A DNA stretch of 64,000 nt, from assembly GCA_934796775.1 (NCBI GenBank), contig CAKVPH010000005.1, positions 50,281 through 114,280 of the forward strand, in the 5' to 3' direction. This document shows, piece by piece, positions 9,404 through 18,705 of this stretch; the first letter of the stretch is position 1, and each line of letters begins with the position of its first letter. The notes below the pieces were generated by a model, which had not been told where the DNA came from, searched no databases, and worked only from the letters and a program-made list of their open reading frames with translations. The position numbers were made by a program, and so were the translations under genes. Source of the DNA: an uncultured Clostridia bacterium (lineage in GTDB: Bacteria; Bacillota; Clostridia; Christensenellales; Borkfalkiaceae).

Positions 9404-10687
9404 ATGAAAAAATTTTTTATTTACTGTATTATGATATCTATGCTTTTTACGTTTGCGGCGGGTTGCGGCGGTGGCAACGCTTCCGAAAAAGAGCTGCCGT
9501 ATAAACCGCTTATAAAACCCGATTTAATGTGGGATACAGACGCGCTTTTTTCGCGCACCGTAACCGTAACGCAAGGCAGAACCGGCGATTATACTAACAA
9601 AAACGGAGTTACTCAAGCTATTTTTCTTGACGGAGCCGATTATAACGGCAAGCCGACTACGGTGTTTTGTTATTTTGGTATTCCTTCTTTAAAAATGCCC
9701 GAAGGCGGTTATCCCGCAATGGTTCTGGTTCACGGCGGCGGTGGCTGTGCTTTTTACGAATGGGTAGAATACTGGAACGGCAAGGGCTATGCCGCTATTG
9801 CAATAGATACTTACGCTCACCGGTACGGAAGCACTAAGGGCGTAGGCGAAGTAAATCCTGACGGCGGACCGACGGACAGCGGTTCGTTCCATAATACAAA
9901 GCAGACTTTTTACGATAGCTGGGTATATCACAGCGTATATAATATCATCTCGGCGCATAACGTCCTTATTGCAGACGAACGGATAAACAGCGAAAAAATA
10001 GGGCTTACGGGCATTTCGTGGGGTTCGGTTTTAACCTGCATAACTGCGGGCGTAGATTACAGATTCAAAGCGTTCGCACCCGTTTACGGCAGCGGATTTT
10101 TGCTTGAAACTCCCGGCGTTAAGGACAGAGATTATTTTACCGAACCCGATAACGTTGAAGAATGGATCGAATGTTACGATCCTATATCCTATCTTAATTA
10201 TTGCAATCGTCCCATTATGTTCGCTATAGGCACGAACGATAGCTTTTTCTCGCCGCTTCTGCAACAGCAGTCGTCAGATTTGTGCGAAGGCAAGGTGTAT
10301 CACTCTTACCGCGGGAATCTTACGCATTATCATCGTTGGAAGGACGAAGAAGGAATGATTTTCGTTTACGATTTTATGGAGCAGATACTTAACGGAAAAC
10401 AAATGCCTTTAACCGTAAAAAGCGAAAAATCAGACGGAAAAAATATCACCGTTGAAATAGACGGAGCGGAAAATTTAAAAACCGCAAGGCTTATATATTG
10501 CGTGTCCGATGAAGGCGTAAGCACAAGCTGGCGTTGGTCGGTTATGATTATACCGAAAGATAAAATCAAGCAGGGCAAAATAAGCGCGGAAGTTCCCGAA
10601 GATGCAAAATATGCTTTTATAGAGCTTTCCGACGGAAAATTCAATGAATTTGTAATAAGCAGCTCGCTGTTTACAGTAAATCAATGA
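9404..10687 (+). CDS. Alpha/beta-hydrolase (acetylxylan-esterase-like) lipoprotein
   Basis: Lipid-anchored esterase, about 427 aa, probably removing acyl groups from a glycan. The start at 9404 is chosen over 9326 because it gives a clean lipoprotein signal (MKKFFIYCIMISM, lipobox AAGC, Cys21). Visible alpha/beta-hydrolase elements: an HGGGG oxyanion turn, nucleophile elbow GISWG (about residue 203), acid residue in IGTND (about 276) and histidine in THYHRW (about 306). A C-terminal beta domain of about 100 residues follows. The order and spacing fit the acetylxylan esterase/dienelactone hydrolase group. Its stop overlaps the kinase start by four bases (ATGA). Specific ester substrate unknown. 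Confidence 0.78.
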   Translation: MKKFFIYCIMISMLFTFAAGCGGGNASEKELPYKPLIKPDLMWDTDALFSRTVTVTQGRTGDYTNKNGVTQAIFLDGADYNGKPTTVFCYFGIPSLKMPEGGYPAMVLVHGGGGCAFYEWVEYWNGKGYAAIAIDTYAHRYGSTKGVGEVNPDGGPTDSGSFHNTKQTFYDSWVYHSVYNIISAHNVLIADERINSEKIGLTGISWGSVLTCITAGVDYRFKAFAPVYGSGFLLETPGVKDRDYFTEPDNVEEWIECYDPISYLNYCNRPIMFAIGTNDSFFSPLLQQQSSDLCEGKVYHSYRGNLTHYHRWKDEEGMIFVYDFMEQILNGKQMPLTVKSEKSDGKNITVEIDGAENLKTARLIYCVSDEGVSTSWRWSVMIIPKDKIKQGKISAEVPEDAKYAFIELSDGKFNEFVISSSLFTVNQ

Positions 10688-11724
10688 AATATTTGTGTAT
10701 AGATATAGGTAGCACTTCTATAAAGTATGCCGAAAGCGAAAACGGAAGTTTTCCCGAAAAGGTAAACAAAACGCCTTTTCCCGAAGCTTTGCCTTTGCCC
10801 GAGCCGTTTTACGAAGCAGATGCGGAAAAAATCTTTTCAATAGTTAAAGACATAATTGATTCTTCGTCTGCACAAGCCGTAATGTTTTCGGTTCAGATGC
10901 ACGGTTATCTTCTTGCTGATAAAAACGGAAAACTTCTCACCCGCTATATTTCGTGGCGTGATAAACGCGCAGGTTTAAAACCGTACGGTTTTACGCTCTC
11001 GCCCGAGCATGGGGTGGGGCTGAAAGCTAATCTGCCAAGAGCATCTGTTAAAGTTACGGCAGAACTTTTTCCTGAAATTGCAAAAAATGCAGCGGTGTTT
11101 TTTACGCTCGGCTCCTATCTGACGTTCAGACTTACGGGCAACAACGCGACGCATATAACCGACGCCGCGGCAAGCGGTTTTTATAACTGCATAACGGGAA
11201 AAGAAGATTTTAACGCAACCGATTATCCCGTAAAACTTGAGCTGCCCGTCGCTTATATGAACGTTCGGGTTGCGGGATTTTATAACGGAAAAAGTATTTT
11301 TACGCCCGTAGGCGATCAGCAGGCTACCATATCAGGGCTTAACGAACAAGACTGTTATATACTCAATCTCGGCACGGCTGCACAGATGTGCGAAACAGGC
11401 GATAACTTTTTAAGCGGAGATTTTGAATGCAGACCGTTTTTTAACGGAAAATTTCTCTATACGGTAACGGGTTTATACGGTGGCGGTTACATACGCGAAA
11501 ACTCACGGCAAAAAGCTATTACGCAAATACTTGTTTCAAATTATAAAAGCGCACTTGAAAAACTACCTGAAAAGAATGAGCTTGTGGTTACCGGCGGAAC
11601 GTTGGAATATCATAAAGACCTTATATTCGGGGTGTTAAAAGAATTGAATGTTAAAAGCCGAATTGCGGGCAAAGCCGACGCAATAAACGGTTTGTGTTAT
11701 TTAGCCAAGGCGGAAGAAAAATAA
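10684..11724 (+). CDS. Short FGGY-family carbohydrate kinase
   Basis: ATP-dependent sugar kinase of the ASKHA fold. The N-terminal phosphate-1 loop is CIDIGSTSIKYA; SVQMHGYLL and WRDKRAG resemble the sugar-binding region of the FGGY group (gluconate, xylulose and sedoheptulose kinases). GDQQATISGLN and LNLGTAAQMCE form the second-domain nucleotide site, and a late VTGGT matches the adenosine-site glycines. At 346 aa it is clearly shorter than typical FGGY kinases (about 450-520 aa), yet both domains appear complete, so this is probably a compact subfamily. It overlaps the esterase by four bases and precedes an aldolase, so the two may phosphorylate and cleave the same sugar. Substrate not determinable. 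Confidence 0.75.
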   Translation: MKYLCIDIGSTSIKYAESENGSFPEKVNKTPFPEALPLPEPFYEADAEKIFSIVKDIIDSSSAQAVMFSVQMHGYLLADKNGKLLTRYISWRDKRAGLKPYGFTLSPEHGVGLKANLPRASVKVTAELFPEIAKNAAVFFTLGSYLTFRLTGNNATHITDAAASGFYNCITGKEDFNATDYPVKLELPVAYMNVRVAGFYNGKSIFTPVGDQQATISGLNEQDCYILNLGTAAQMCETGDNFLSGDFECRPFFNGKFLYTVTGLYGGGYIRENSRQKAITQILVSNYKSALEKLPEKNELVVTGGTLEYHKDLIFGVLKELNVKSRIAGKADAINGLCYLAKAEEK

Positions 11725-11773
11725 AATCAATTTATATTTTAGCGGCATAATTATTGTCGTATCGGAGATAAAA

Positions 11774-12505
11774 ATGCAAATAAAAAAGGGAATAATGCTC
11801 AGCGAAGTTGCTTTTCGCAATATTCCGATAATTTTAAAAAACTGCGGACTTGATTTTTTTATAGTCGATAACGAACACGGCGGATTTGATTATTCCGATT
11901 TATCGGGAATAATAATGACGGCAAGACTTGTAGGCTTAGAGTGCATAATTCGTTTGCCTGATAATACCAGAAAGGATATAACCAAGGTTATGGATATGGG
12001 CGCAAGCGGTATTTTAATACCTATGACCGACAATGCCGAGCAGATAAAATTTGCCGTAGAATACGCAAAATATGCGCCTATAGGCAAAAGGGGAATTTCA
12101 ACCATGCGCGCGCACACGCTTTATAATCCCGGCTTATTAAGCGAGTATATGATGCAGGCGAACGAAAAAACAAAAGTTTTTGCTCAGATAGAAAGCGAAA
12201 GCGGCGTTAAAAACGTTGACGAAATTCTTGCGGTAAACGGCGTAAGCGGCGTTTTAATGGGACCTAACGATCTTTCATGCGACTTAAACGTTATAAAAAA
12301 TCCCGAACCTGAAATTCTGCCGATTATAGATCGTATAGTTGCGGCTGCAAAAAAATCCGGCAAGTTAAGCGGAATTATTACGGGAAATAAACGGTACCTT
12401 GAAAGGGCAAAACTTTTTGGTATGGAATATTTCAGTGTAGGAAGCGAACTTAATATGCTTAAAGACGGCTGTTTGTCGGTAGTAAAGAAAATAGAAGAAA
12501 TTTAA
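11774..12505 (+). CDS. HpcH/HpaI-type class II aldolase
   Basis: Metal-dependent aldolase of the HpcH/HpaI family (2-keto-3-deoxy-sugar acid or 4-hydroxy-2-oxoacid aldolases), 243 aa, a normal length. Family motifs: IVDNEHGGFDY (about residues 31-41), RLPDNTRKDITKVMDMGA (substrate loop and helix), AQIESESG with the metal-binding Glu (about 138), and GPNDLS with the metal-binding Asp (about 162). The product would be pyruvate or phosphopyruvate-like plus an aldehyde. The genomic link with a sugar kinase and glycan-processing proteins suggests the last step of uronate, deoxysugar or similar breakdown (inference). The ATG follows GGAG by about 6 bases. Confidence 0.85.
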   Translation: MQIKKGIMLSEVAFRNIPIILKNCGLDFFIVDNEHGGFDYSDLSGIIMTARLVGLECIIRLPDNTRKDITKVMDMGASGILIPMTDNAEQIKFAVEYAKYAPIGKRGISTMRAHTLYNPGLLSEYMMQANEKTKVFAQIESESGVKNVDEILAVNGVSGVLMGPNDLSCDLNVIKNPEPEILPIIDRIVAAAKKSGKLSGIITGNKRYLERAKLFGMEYFSVGSELNMLKDGCLSVVKKIEEI

Positions 12506-12515
12506 AGGTGAAAAA

Positions 12516-13754
12516 ATGAAACATACAAAAAAAATAATCGCGTTTATAACGGCAACGGCGGCAGCTTTTTCTTGTGGAGCATGCGGTGGCGGCTCTTCTG
12601 CCGATACCGCAAAGAAAAAACTCGCGCCTGTAGAAGATCTTACCGATTATTCGACTTATTCGTTAAAAACTTGGTTAAAACCGCTTTGGTACACGCGCGA
12701 AGTATATAACGAAACCGTTATGTTCGTAGGCGAAAACGACTGCGCTAAACTTTTATACGATGCCGAAGATATTATTTCGGTTACTTCTTACGGGCTTGAT
12801 ACAGAGTATAAAAAGGGCGTTGATTATACGTACGAAAACGGCGTATTGTCGCGTACGGCAAATTCTTCCATTCCGTTTTGGAATAAGGACGAATATTATC
12901 TAAAAACTCCGGGCAGATATGCCATAACCGTAGACAACGAAAAAGCCGGACTGCCCGAAGGCGACGTCCGCTACCTTGCTTACGGCGAGCAGGACACGTT
13001 TACCAAAAAGCAAATTTCGGTAACGTACACTCACTCAAAGGAATGGAACGGTCCTATTCCGCAAGGCAAAAGCGAAAAATTTTCTAAAACGCTGGCAAAA
13101 ATCAAAAACGGAGAAAAGACAAAAATTCTCTTTTACGGCGACAGTATAACCACGGGTTGTAATGCAAGCGGTCTGCCGCAGGGCGGCGAAATTGCGCCAT
13201 ATACGCCGTCGTTTGCAACTATGTTCTGCGACTTTATTAGAGAAAAATACAACAATAAGCAAATCGAGCTTATAAATACCGCGGTAGGCGGCAAAAACGT
13301 TTCGTGGGGAGTAAGCGAGCTTGAAAACAGAGTGCTTGACTATTCGCCCGATCTTGTGGTAATAGGGTTCGGTATGAACGATATAAAAACTCAGATTGAC
13401 GCATTTGCAAGTTCTACCGAAATTATGATAAAGTCCATAAAAGAAGAAAATCCCGACGCGGAAATAATGCTAATTGCAACCATGCTCCCGAATTACGAAG
13501 CCACAAGCGACTGGAACTGCAATCAGAAGTTCTTTGCGCCCGAGCTTTTAAAACTCGAATCCAAATACGATTACGTAGGCGTTGCAAACATGACCGAAAT
13601 GCATCAGGCTTTATTCAATGCGGGCAAACGCTACCGCGACGTAACGGGGAACAACATAAATCACCCCAACGATTTTGTTGTAAGATTATATGCGCAGGTG
13701 TTATTAAAAACGTTTCTCGGCGCAGATTTCTGCAACGAAACGTTTGAAGAGTAA
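12516..13754 (+). CDS. SGNH/GDSL hydrolase lipoprotein
   Basis: Lipid-anchored esterase, 412 aa. The signal peptide ends in FSCGACGGG (Cys20 or Cys23 lipidated). An N-terminal beta domain of about 190 residues precedes a C-terminal SGNH domain: block I FYGDSITTG (Ser about 209), block II glycine in AVGGKN, block III GFGMND (Asn about 288), block V NHPND with the catalytic His (about 382). This two-part layout is found in carbohydrate esterases that deacetylate plant or host glycans (family knowledge). AAGGTG lies 8 bases upstream of the start. It is the last gene before a strong bidirectional terminator, so it closes the operon that begins before base 1. Confidence 0.82.
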   Translation: MKHTKKIIAFITATAAAFSCGACGGGSSADTAKKKLAPVEDLTDYSTYSLKTWLKPLWYTREVYNETVMFVGENDCAKLLYDAEDIISVTSYGLDTEYKKGVDYTYENGVLSRTANSSIPFWNKDEYYLKTPGRYAITVDNEKAGLPEGDVRYLAYGEQDTFTKKQISVTYTHSKEWNGPIPQGKSEKFSKTLAKIKNGEKTKILFYGDSITTGCNASGLPQGGEIAPYTPSFATMFCDFIREKYNNKQIELINTAVGGKNVSWGVSELENRVLDYSPDLVVIGFGMNDIKTQIDAFASSTEIMIKSIKEENPDAEIMLIATMLPNYEATSDWNCNQKFFAPELLKLESKYDYVGVANMTEMHQALFNAGKRYRDVTGNNINHPNDFVVRLYAQVLLKTFLGADFCNETFEE

Positions 13755-13778
13755 AGTTTTTCCTATAAAATAATATAA

Positions 13779-13822
13779 AAAAACCGCCGTAAGTCAATTT
13801 GCATGACTTGCGGCGGTTTTTT
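13779..13822. terminator. Bidirectional rho-independent terminator
   Basis: Arms 13780-13796 and 13804-13820 form a 17-bp stem with one G-U pair (core ACCGCCG/CGGCGGT) and a 7-base loop. A-runs and T-runs flank it on both sides. It lies between the converging SGNH hydrolase and potD genes and serves both. Confidence 0.9.
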
Positions 13823-13823
13823 A

Positions 13824-15308
13824 TCAGGAAATCTTTTTAAATCCTTTTTTAACTTTTTTGGTGAACACGCCTTTTTTAATCAGAACTATTACTACAGCCG
13901 CAACAACTGCAACCGCCGCAATTATTATAACTATCAAAAGTATGGGCGAGCTTCCCGCTTTAACCGAGTCCCACATACCGTTAAGCTTTTCAAGCTCGGC
14001 GTCATCAAAGTGGCGCATTATCGTGCAACGCGTTATCGTGTCGTAATCGGGGTACTGTGCTGAAAATTGTCTGCCGAGCGTGTCGGTATAAATTGTGTAT
14101 TCAGAAAGGTCGCTGTCGGTGGGCTTTAAGAATAAATATCCTAAGTCTACGGGAAATACTTCTGTATCGCCGTGGTAATATTTACCGCCGTCTTCGGTAA
14201 CGTCTTTCTTTAAATATCCGTATTCTCTTTCGTCAACAAGGAAATCAAAAACTTCTCTTGTCGCTATCGAGGTAGTGTAGCCGATAAAGTCCATATTTCT
14301 TATGGCTATTTCAGACGTTGCCATAAAATCGATAAATTCCTGCGCAAGTTCTACGTTTGCGCCTTTGGGCATAACCCAGCCGTCAAAAAAGATATTGCTG
14401 CCTTCTTCGGGAACAACGTAGTTAAGCTTCGTGTGCGATACGTCGCTTTCGGCTTCGTCCATAGAGTAAACCGCGTCGCCGCTCCAGGCAAAGTTGATCC
14501 ATATTTTGCCCTGAGCCATTTCTTTTTTACCGCTATCTACTTCAAAACCGTAAAGCGATTTTGAAAGAGTTTTTAATGCGTCGCCTGTTTTTTCAATGGA
14601 TTCGTCGGTTACGCGGTTGAATACTTCGGTAAGTTTTGCGTTGTATTCGCTTACGTTAAGTTTTCCGTTTTCCAAGTCGGCTTTGTAACCTTTAAGTTCG
14701 TCTTCGTAAACGTAGCCGAGGGCGGGAACGAAACTGTCGCGCACGCTGTCTTTTATAGTGCTTTTGTTTTTGTATTTCTCGTTCCAGAGTACCGACCAGT
14801 TTTTTACGTCGTTCTCGTCAACAAATTTGGGATTGTAAACAAAACCCATAGTTCCCCACATATAGCAAGCCGCATAGTCGTAAAGGCTTTCGCCGTTTGC
14901 CATCTTTGTGTTTTTAAACAGGTTTGAAATATAAGTTGAAACGTTATTGTCGTATGTTTTTAACTTATCGTCGCTTCTGTCAAGCTTTTCAAGCATGCCT
15001 TCGGTAATCATCTTCTGAATCATGTATTCCGACGGACAAACCAAATCATAATGGTCTTTGTTTATTTTAAGTTCGTTATACATGAGTTCGTTGGTGTCTA
15101 TGGGAAAGTAATTGACCGTGATTTTTTTACCGTGCGTTGATTCATAGTTCTTTTTAAAATCTTCAACTACGTTTTCGCCGATGTAATCTTGCCAACTTAT
15201 TACATTAAGCACGTTTTCTTCGGCTGCAGAAGCGGTCGTCTTCGGTAAGGGGGCAATAGCGGTGCCTGCAAGCAGAAAAGCCGCAAGCAAACAGATAATT
15301 TTTTTCAT
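13824..15308 (-). CDS. potD: Spermidine/putrescine-binding protein PotD with C-terminal membrane anchor
   Basis: Periplasm-side polyamine-binding protein of the PotABCD importer, 494 aa. A Sec signal peptide (about residues 1-29, ending ASAAEE) has no lipobox Cys. The mature part begins LNVISWQDYIGENVVEDF, typical of PotD, and continues with DLVCPSEYMIQKM and WGTMGFVYNP. Unlike standard PotD (about 350 aa) it carries an extra tail with a single hydrophobic helix (ILLIVIIIAAVAVV) and a lysine-rich end, so it seems held by a C-terminal anchor instead of lipid. It follows potC by 64 bases and ends at the shared terminator. Confidence 0.9.
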   Translation of the reverse strand: MKKIICLLAAFLLAGTAIAPLPKTTASAAEENVLNVISWQDYIGENVVEDFKKNYESTHGKKITVNYFPIDTNELMYNELKINKDHYDLVCPSEYMIQKMITEGMLEKLDRSDDKLKTYDNNVSTYISNLFKNTKMANGESLYDYAACYMWGTMGFVYNPKFVDENDVKNWSVLWNEKYKNKSTIKDSVRDSFVPALGYVYEDELKGYKADLENGKLNVSEYNAKLTEVFNRVTDESIEKTGDALKTLSKSLYGFEVDSGKKEMAQGKIWINFAWSGDAVYSMDEAESDVSHTKLNYVVPEEGSNIFFDGWVMPKGANVELAQEFIDFMATSEIAIRNMDFIGYTTSIATREVFDFLVDEREYGYLKKDVTEDGGKYYHGDTEVFPVDLGYLFLKPTDSDLSEYTIYTDTLGRQFSAQYPDYDTITRCTIMRHFDDAELEKLNGMWDSVKAGSSPILLIVIIIAAVAVVAAVVIVLIKKGVFTKKVKKGFKKIS

Positions 15309-15372
15309 TTTTCGTTTCTCCTTATATGGAATATTTTATTATTTGTAATTTTTTGGGCTAAGCCCGAAAAGT

Positions 15373-16188
15373 TTACGCTTTTTTATTTACGGTTTTGTTG
15401 GCGTTTGCCTTGTTATTCGCTCTTATATTGATAATAACTACGGCAATGGTTACAACTAAAAATATAATTGTAGAAAGCGCTCTAAGAGCCGGGACCGACG
15501 TATTTGCGCCGCCTTTTGCGTATGCCGTATAAGTGTAAGTAGAAATAGTTTCCAAAGTAGCGGGTTTGGTAAAGGACGTTATAATATAATCGTCTAAAGA
15601 CATTGTAACCGCCAGCATAAATCCTGAAAAAATACCGGGGAGTATTTCGGGAATAATTATGGTAAACAACGCTTTTATGGGTGTTGCGCCAAGGTCAAGC
15701 CCCGCTTCGTATAAGTTGGGGTTAAGCTGTTTTAGTTTGGGCAGAACGTTTAAAAAAACGTAAGGGAAGCATATGACCACGTGCGCAATTATAAGCGACG
15801 CCCAGGTGCGGTAAAACCCGAAAAACACAAATACCATTGCAAGCGATATACCGGTTACTATTTCCGCGCTTATTACGGGAATCTGAGTTGCCGCGCCCAG
15901 CAATTTTTGCGTGCGCTTTTTAGAGTAAAACGCGCCGATTGCGCCCATCGTTCCAAGTACGGTCGCAATGCAAGCCGAAACGAGCGCGAGTATTAAAGTG
16001 TTAGATACAGCAGTTAAAATCTTTTGGTTTGTAAACAGCAGTTTATAGTGTTGCAAACCCCATTCTGGCGACCAGTTTCCTATTTCTTTTGAAGCATTAA
16101 AGCTGCATACCACAAGCAGGAAAATAGGGGCGTATAAAAATGCGAGTACAAGAAAGATATATCCGCCTTTAATAAATTTTTTTACCAT
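15373..16188 (-). CDS. potC: Spermidine/putrescine ABC transporter permease PotC
   Basis: Membrane subunit of the polyamine importer, 271 aa. Six helices are predictable; the EAA loop EAGLDLGATPIKALFTIIIP (about residues 161-180) docks PotA. SLDDYIITSF is a conserved PotC segment. It overlaps potB by seven bases. Gene order on the minus strand is potA, potB, potC, potD, as in many Firmicutes. Confidence 0.93.
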   Translation of the reverse strand: MVKKFIKGGYIFLVLAFLYAPIFLLVVCSFNASKEIGNWSPEWGLQHYKLLFTNQKILTAVSNTLILALVSACIATVLGTMGAIGAFYSKKRTQKLLGAATQIPVISAEIVTGISLAMVFVFFGFYRTWASLIIAHVVICFPYVFLNVLPKLKQLNPNLYEAGLDLGATPIKALFTIIIPEILPGIFSGFMLAVTMSLDDYIITSFTKPATLETISTYTYTAYAKGGANTSVPALRALSTIIFLVVTIAVVIINIRANNKANANKTVNKKA

Positions 16189-16997
16189 AATCCGTTCCCC
16201 TTTGCCTGTTCGTTTTCGTTGCCGAATTTACCGCTTATAAGCATAGTAACAAATATTAAAATAAGAAGTATAACAGCCATAGCCGAACCTGCGTTCCAGC
16301 TGTCGGGCGTACCGGCGTTGAATTTGTTTTCAATAAGTTTACCTATAATTGTTACTTTGCTGTTGCCGAGCGTATCCGAGATTACGTAGCTTGTCGTACT
16401 CGGCAAAAATACCATAGTCACAGCGCTTATTATTCCCGGCATCGAAAGGGGAAGCGTGGTCTTTACAAAAGTCTGAACAGGTTTTGCGCCAAGGTCGGCG
16501 GAAGCTTCCAGAACGTTTTTGTCAAGTTTTAACAAAACCGTGTAAAGCGGGAGAATGGTTACGGGCAAATAGTCGTAAACCATACCGATTACCGTGTTTA
16601 AATAGTTAAGCTCGCCCGTTTTATACATGCCGAGTGCGAAGAGAAGTTCTTTCATCGCGGCGGTGCGGAGTACGAAATTTATCCACATCGGCATTATAAA
16701 CAGCATTAACAGCACGCCTTTTTTAGGCAGATTGCTTCTTGCTAAAATATAGGCGACGGGGTAGCCTAAAATAAGGCAGATTGCCGTCGTTATAATCGCT
16801 ATGCCAAAACTTCTTATAAGAACGGTAAGCGTCGTTGTGTTTGTAAAAAAGTTTTTAAAGTTATTCAGCGTAAACGCGCCGTTTGGATCCGTGAACGCAT
16901 AATACAAAATCAAAAGCAGCGGCATTATTACAAATACCAACAGAAACAACGCGTACGGAATACCGAGATTTTTTCTCGAAAATTTAAGTGCCGTCAT
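16182..16997 (-). CDS. potB: Spermidine/putrescine ABC transporter permease PotB
   Basis: Membrane subunit, 271 aa, partner of PotC. Features include an N-terminal helix (IPYALFLLVFVIMPLLLILYY), the central FIMPMWINFVLR segment, EAA loop EASADLGAKPVQTFVKTTLP (about residues 164-183) and the conserved PSTTSYVISDTLG motif of PotB. Its start overlaps the end of potA by four bases, indicating translational coupling. Confidence 0.93.
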   Translation of the reverse strand: MTALKFSRKNLGIPYALFLLVFVIMPLLLILYYAFTDPNGAFTLNNFKNFFTNTTTLTVLIRSFGIAIITTAICLILGYPVAYILARSNLPKKGVLLMLFIMPMWINFVLRTAAMKELLFALGMYKTGELNYLNTVIGMVYDYLPVTILPLYTVLLKLDKNVLEASADLGAKPVQTFVKTTLPLSMPGIISAVTMVFLPSTTSYVISDTLGNSKVTIIGKLIENKFNAGTPDSWNAGSAMAVILLILIFVTMLISGKFGNENEQAKGNGLW

Positions 16998-18493
16998 TTC
17001 TTATCTACTTCCTTTAAGGTTAGTTTGATTTTATCGGGCGCGATTTTTATGCCCACTTTGTCGTTTTCGTTCCAGACGTATTCGGTATCGGTAACAAAAT
17101 CTTCTTCCTCTTCAAAAGTTCTTACTATTACCTGATAGTGGTCGCCTTTGTAGATTATAGAAACTATCTGTCCGTAAGCTTCGCAGTTTTCTTCGTCGTC
17201 TAAAATTTCAATATCTTTAAGTCCTACTTCAACTTTAACTTCCACGTCGGTAAGGTCGATTCTTTCGCCCTTATCGGTAACCAGATATTCTTCTTCGTCT
17301 ATATGCGAGCCGGGGTATAACTGCGTTACGTCGCACTCGAATTCGCCTTCCGCAAACAGTACGGTGTTATGCTTTGTTATAACGCCGTCGTAAACGTTTG
17401 AAACAAACTCCTTGTGCATGATGTGTATGTCTTCAGGCTTAATTATCGCGCTGGCACGGGTGCCTGTTTTTCTTTCAACGGTGTCCTGAATAACAAGCTC
17501 GCTCTTGCCTATCTGCATAGTCATTTCGTAGTGAACGCCTTTAAAAATGCTTGACGTTATAACGCCGTCAACTTGTCCTAAACCTTCGTCTACCAGATAT
17601 ACGTCTTCGGGGCGGACTACCACGTCAACTTTTTCGTTTAAGTCAAAATCGTCAACCATTTCAAAATTCTTACCCAAAAAGCGAACTTTCAGCTTTCCTA
17701 CGATAGTTCCGCTGAATATATTGCTTTCGCCTATAAAGTCGGCAACAAACGCGCTCTTAGGTTCGTTATAAATATCGGTAGGAGTGCCTATTTGCTGAAT
17801 TTCGCCGTCTTTCATTACGACTATCGTGTCGCTCATGGTAAGAGCTTCTTCCTGATCGTGCGTAACGTAAATAAAGGTTATGCCAAGCTTTTTGTGCATT
17901 TCTTTAAGCTCTAACTGCATGTCCTTGCGCATTTTAAGGTCGAGCGCGCCGAGCGGTTCGTCCAAAAGCAGAATTTCAGGCTCGTTTACTATTGCGCGTG
18001 CAATGGCGATACGCTGTTGCTGTCCGCCCGAAAGAGTGCTTACGTCACGCTTTTCACAGTCTTCAAGGTCAACCATTTTAAGCGCTTTTTTTACCTTTTG
18101 CGCGATCTCCGCTTTTGTAAGCTTTTCTTCGCGCGTAAATGTTTCGCCATTTTCATTCGCATAGGTCGCCTTAACTTTTTTTAGTTTAAGTCCGTAAGCT
18201 ATGTTTTCAAACACGTTAAGGTGCGGGAAGAGCGCGTATCTTTGGAAAACCGTATTTACGGGGCGCAGGTAGGGCGGAAGATTAGTTATGTCTTCGCCGT
18301 TCAATAAAATTTTGCCTTCGTCCGGCATTTCAAAACCCGCTATCATTCTGAGCGTTGTGGTCTTGCCGCAACCCGAAGGTCCTAAAAGCGTTACAAATTC
18401 GCCTTTCCTTATATATAAGTTCTCGTTATCAACGACGGTTATCCCGTCATAAGACTTTTTAAGTCCTATAAGCTCGATAATCTTTTCTGCCAT
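16994..18493 (-). CDS. potA: Spermidine/putrescine ABC transporter ATPase PotA (extended)
   Basis: Cytoplasmic ATPase that powers polyamine uptake. Walker A GPSGCGKTT (about residues 39-47), Q-loop NTVFQRYALFPH, signature LSGGQQQR, Walker B ILLLDEPLGALD and switch HDQEEA are intact. At 499 aa it is longer than usual (about 350-380): a charged insertion (around TYANENGETFTREEKLTKAE, residues about 104-130) sits before the signature, and the C-terminal TOBE-like part is enlarged, with a second copy-like stretch after residue 370. GGGAG is 8 bases upstream of the ATG. The 205-base gap upstream carries a possible site for the XRE regulator. Confidence 0.93.
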   Translation of the reverse strand: MAEKIIELIGLKKSYDGITVVDNENLYIRKGEFVTLLGPSGCGKTTTLRMIAGFEMPDEGKILLNGEDITNLPPYLRPVNTVFQRYALFPHLNVFENIAYGLKLKKVKATYANENGETFTREEKLTKAEIAQKVKKALKMVDLEDCEKRDVSTLSGGQQQRIAIARAIVNEPEILLLDEPLGALDLKMRKDMQLELKEMHKKLGITFIYVTHDQEEALTMSDTIVVMKDGEIQQIGTPTDIYNEPKSAFVADFIGESNIFSGTIVGKLKVRFLGKNFEMVDDFDLNEKVDVVVRPEDVYLVDEGLGQVDGVITSSIFKGVHYEMTMQIGKSELVIQDTVERKTGTRASAIIKPEDIHIMHKEFVSNVYDGVITKHNTVLFAEGEFECDVTQLYPGSHIDEEEYLVTDKGERIDLTDVEVKVEVGLKDIEILDDEENCEAYGQIVSIIYKGDHYQVIVRTFEEEEDFVTDTEYVWNENDKVGIKIAPDKIKLTLKEVDKK

Positions 18494-18670
18494 TTGTATC
18501 TCCCTTAAATAAAGTTAAATTCCGTGTTTTTGTGTTTTTTGCGAGTTAAATTTTGCGTTTGTTTATGTATTTTGCGTTTTTTTATATCCGTCTGCACGCA
18601 TGCGTATGTGCGCAGATTTAAATAAAGCCGAAATTTTTTAATAAAAGCCGAAATTTAAGCCGGATAAGCG

Positions 18671-18705
18671 GTTTAATAAATGGCTTTACAACATTTTATT
18701 AAAAC
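18671..18705. promoter_or_regulatory. Possible XRE-regulator site upstream of potA
   Basis: GTTTAATAAA (18671-18680) and the inverted TTTTATTAAAAC (18694-18705) face each other across 13 bases. The first half is identical to the right half of the inverted repeat at the regulator's own promoter (19276-19285). It overlaps the 3' end of the regulator gene. The gap 18494-18670 has no other clear feature except an AT-rich stretch with a repeated AAGCCGAAATTT. Confidence 0.4.
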
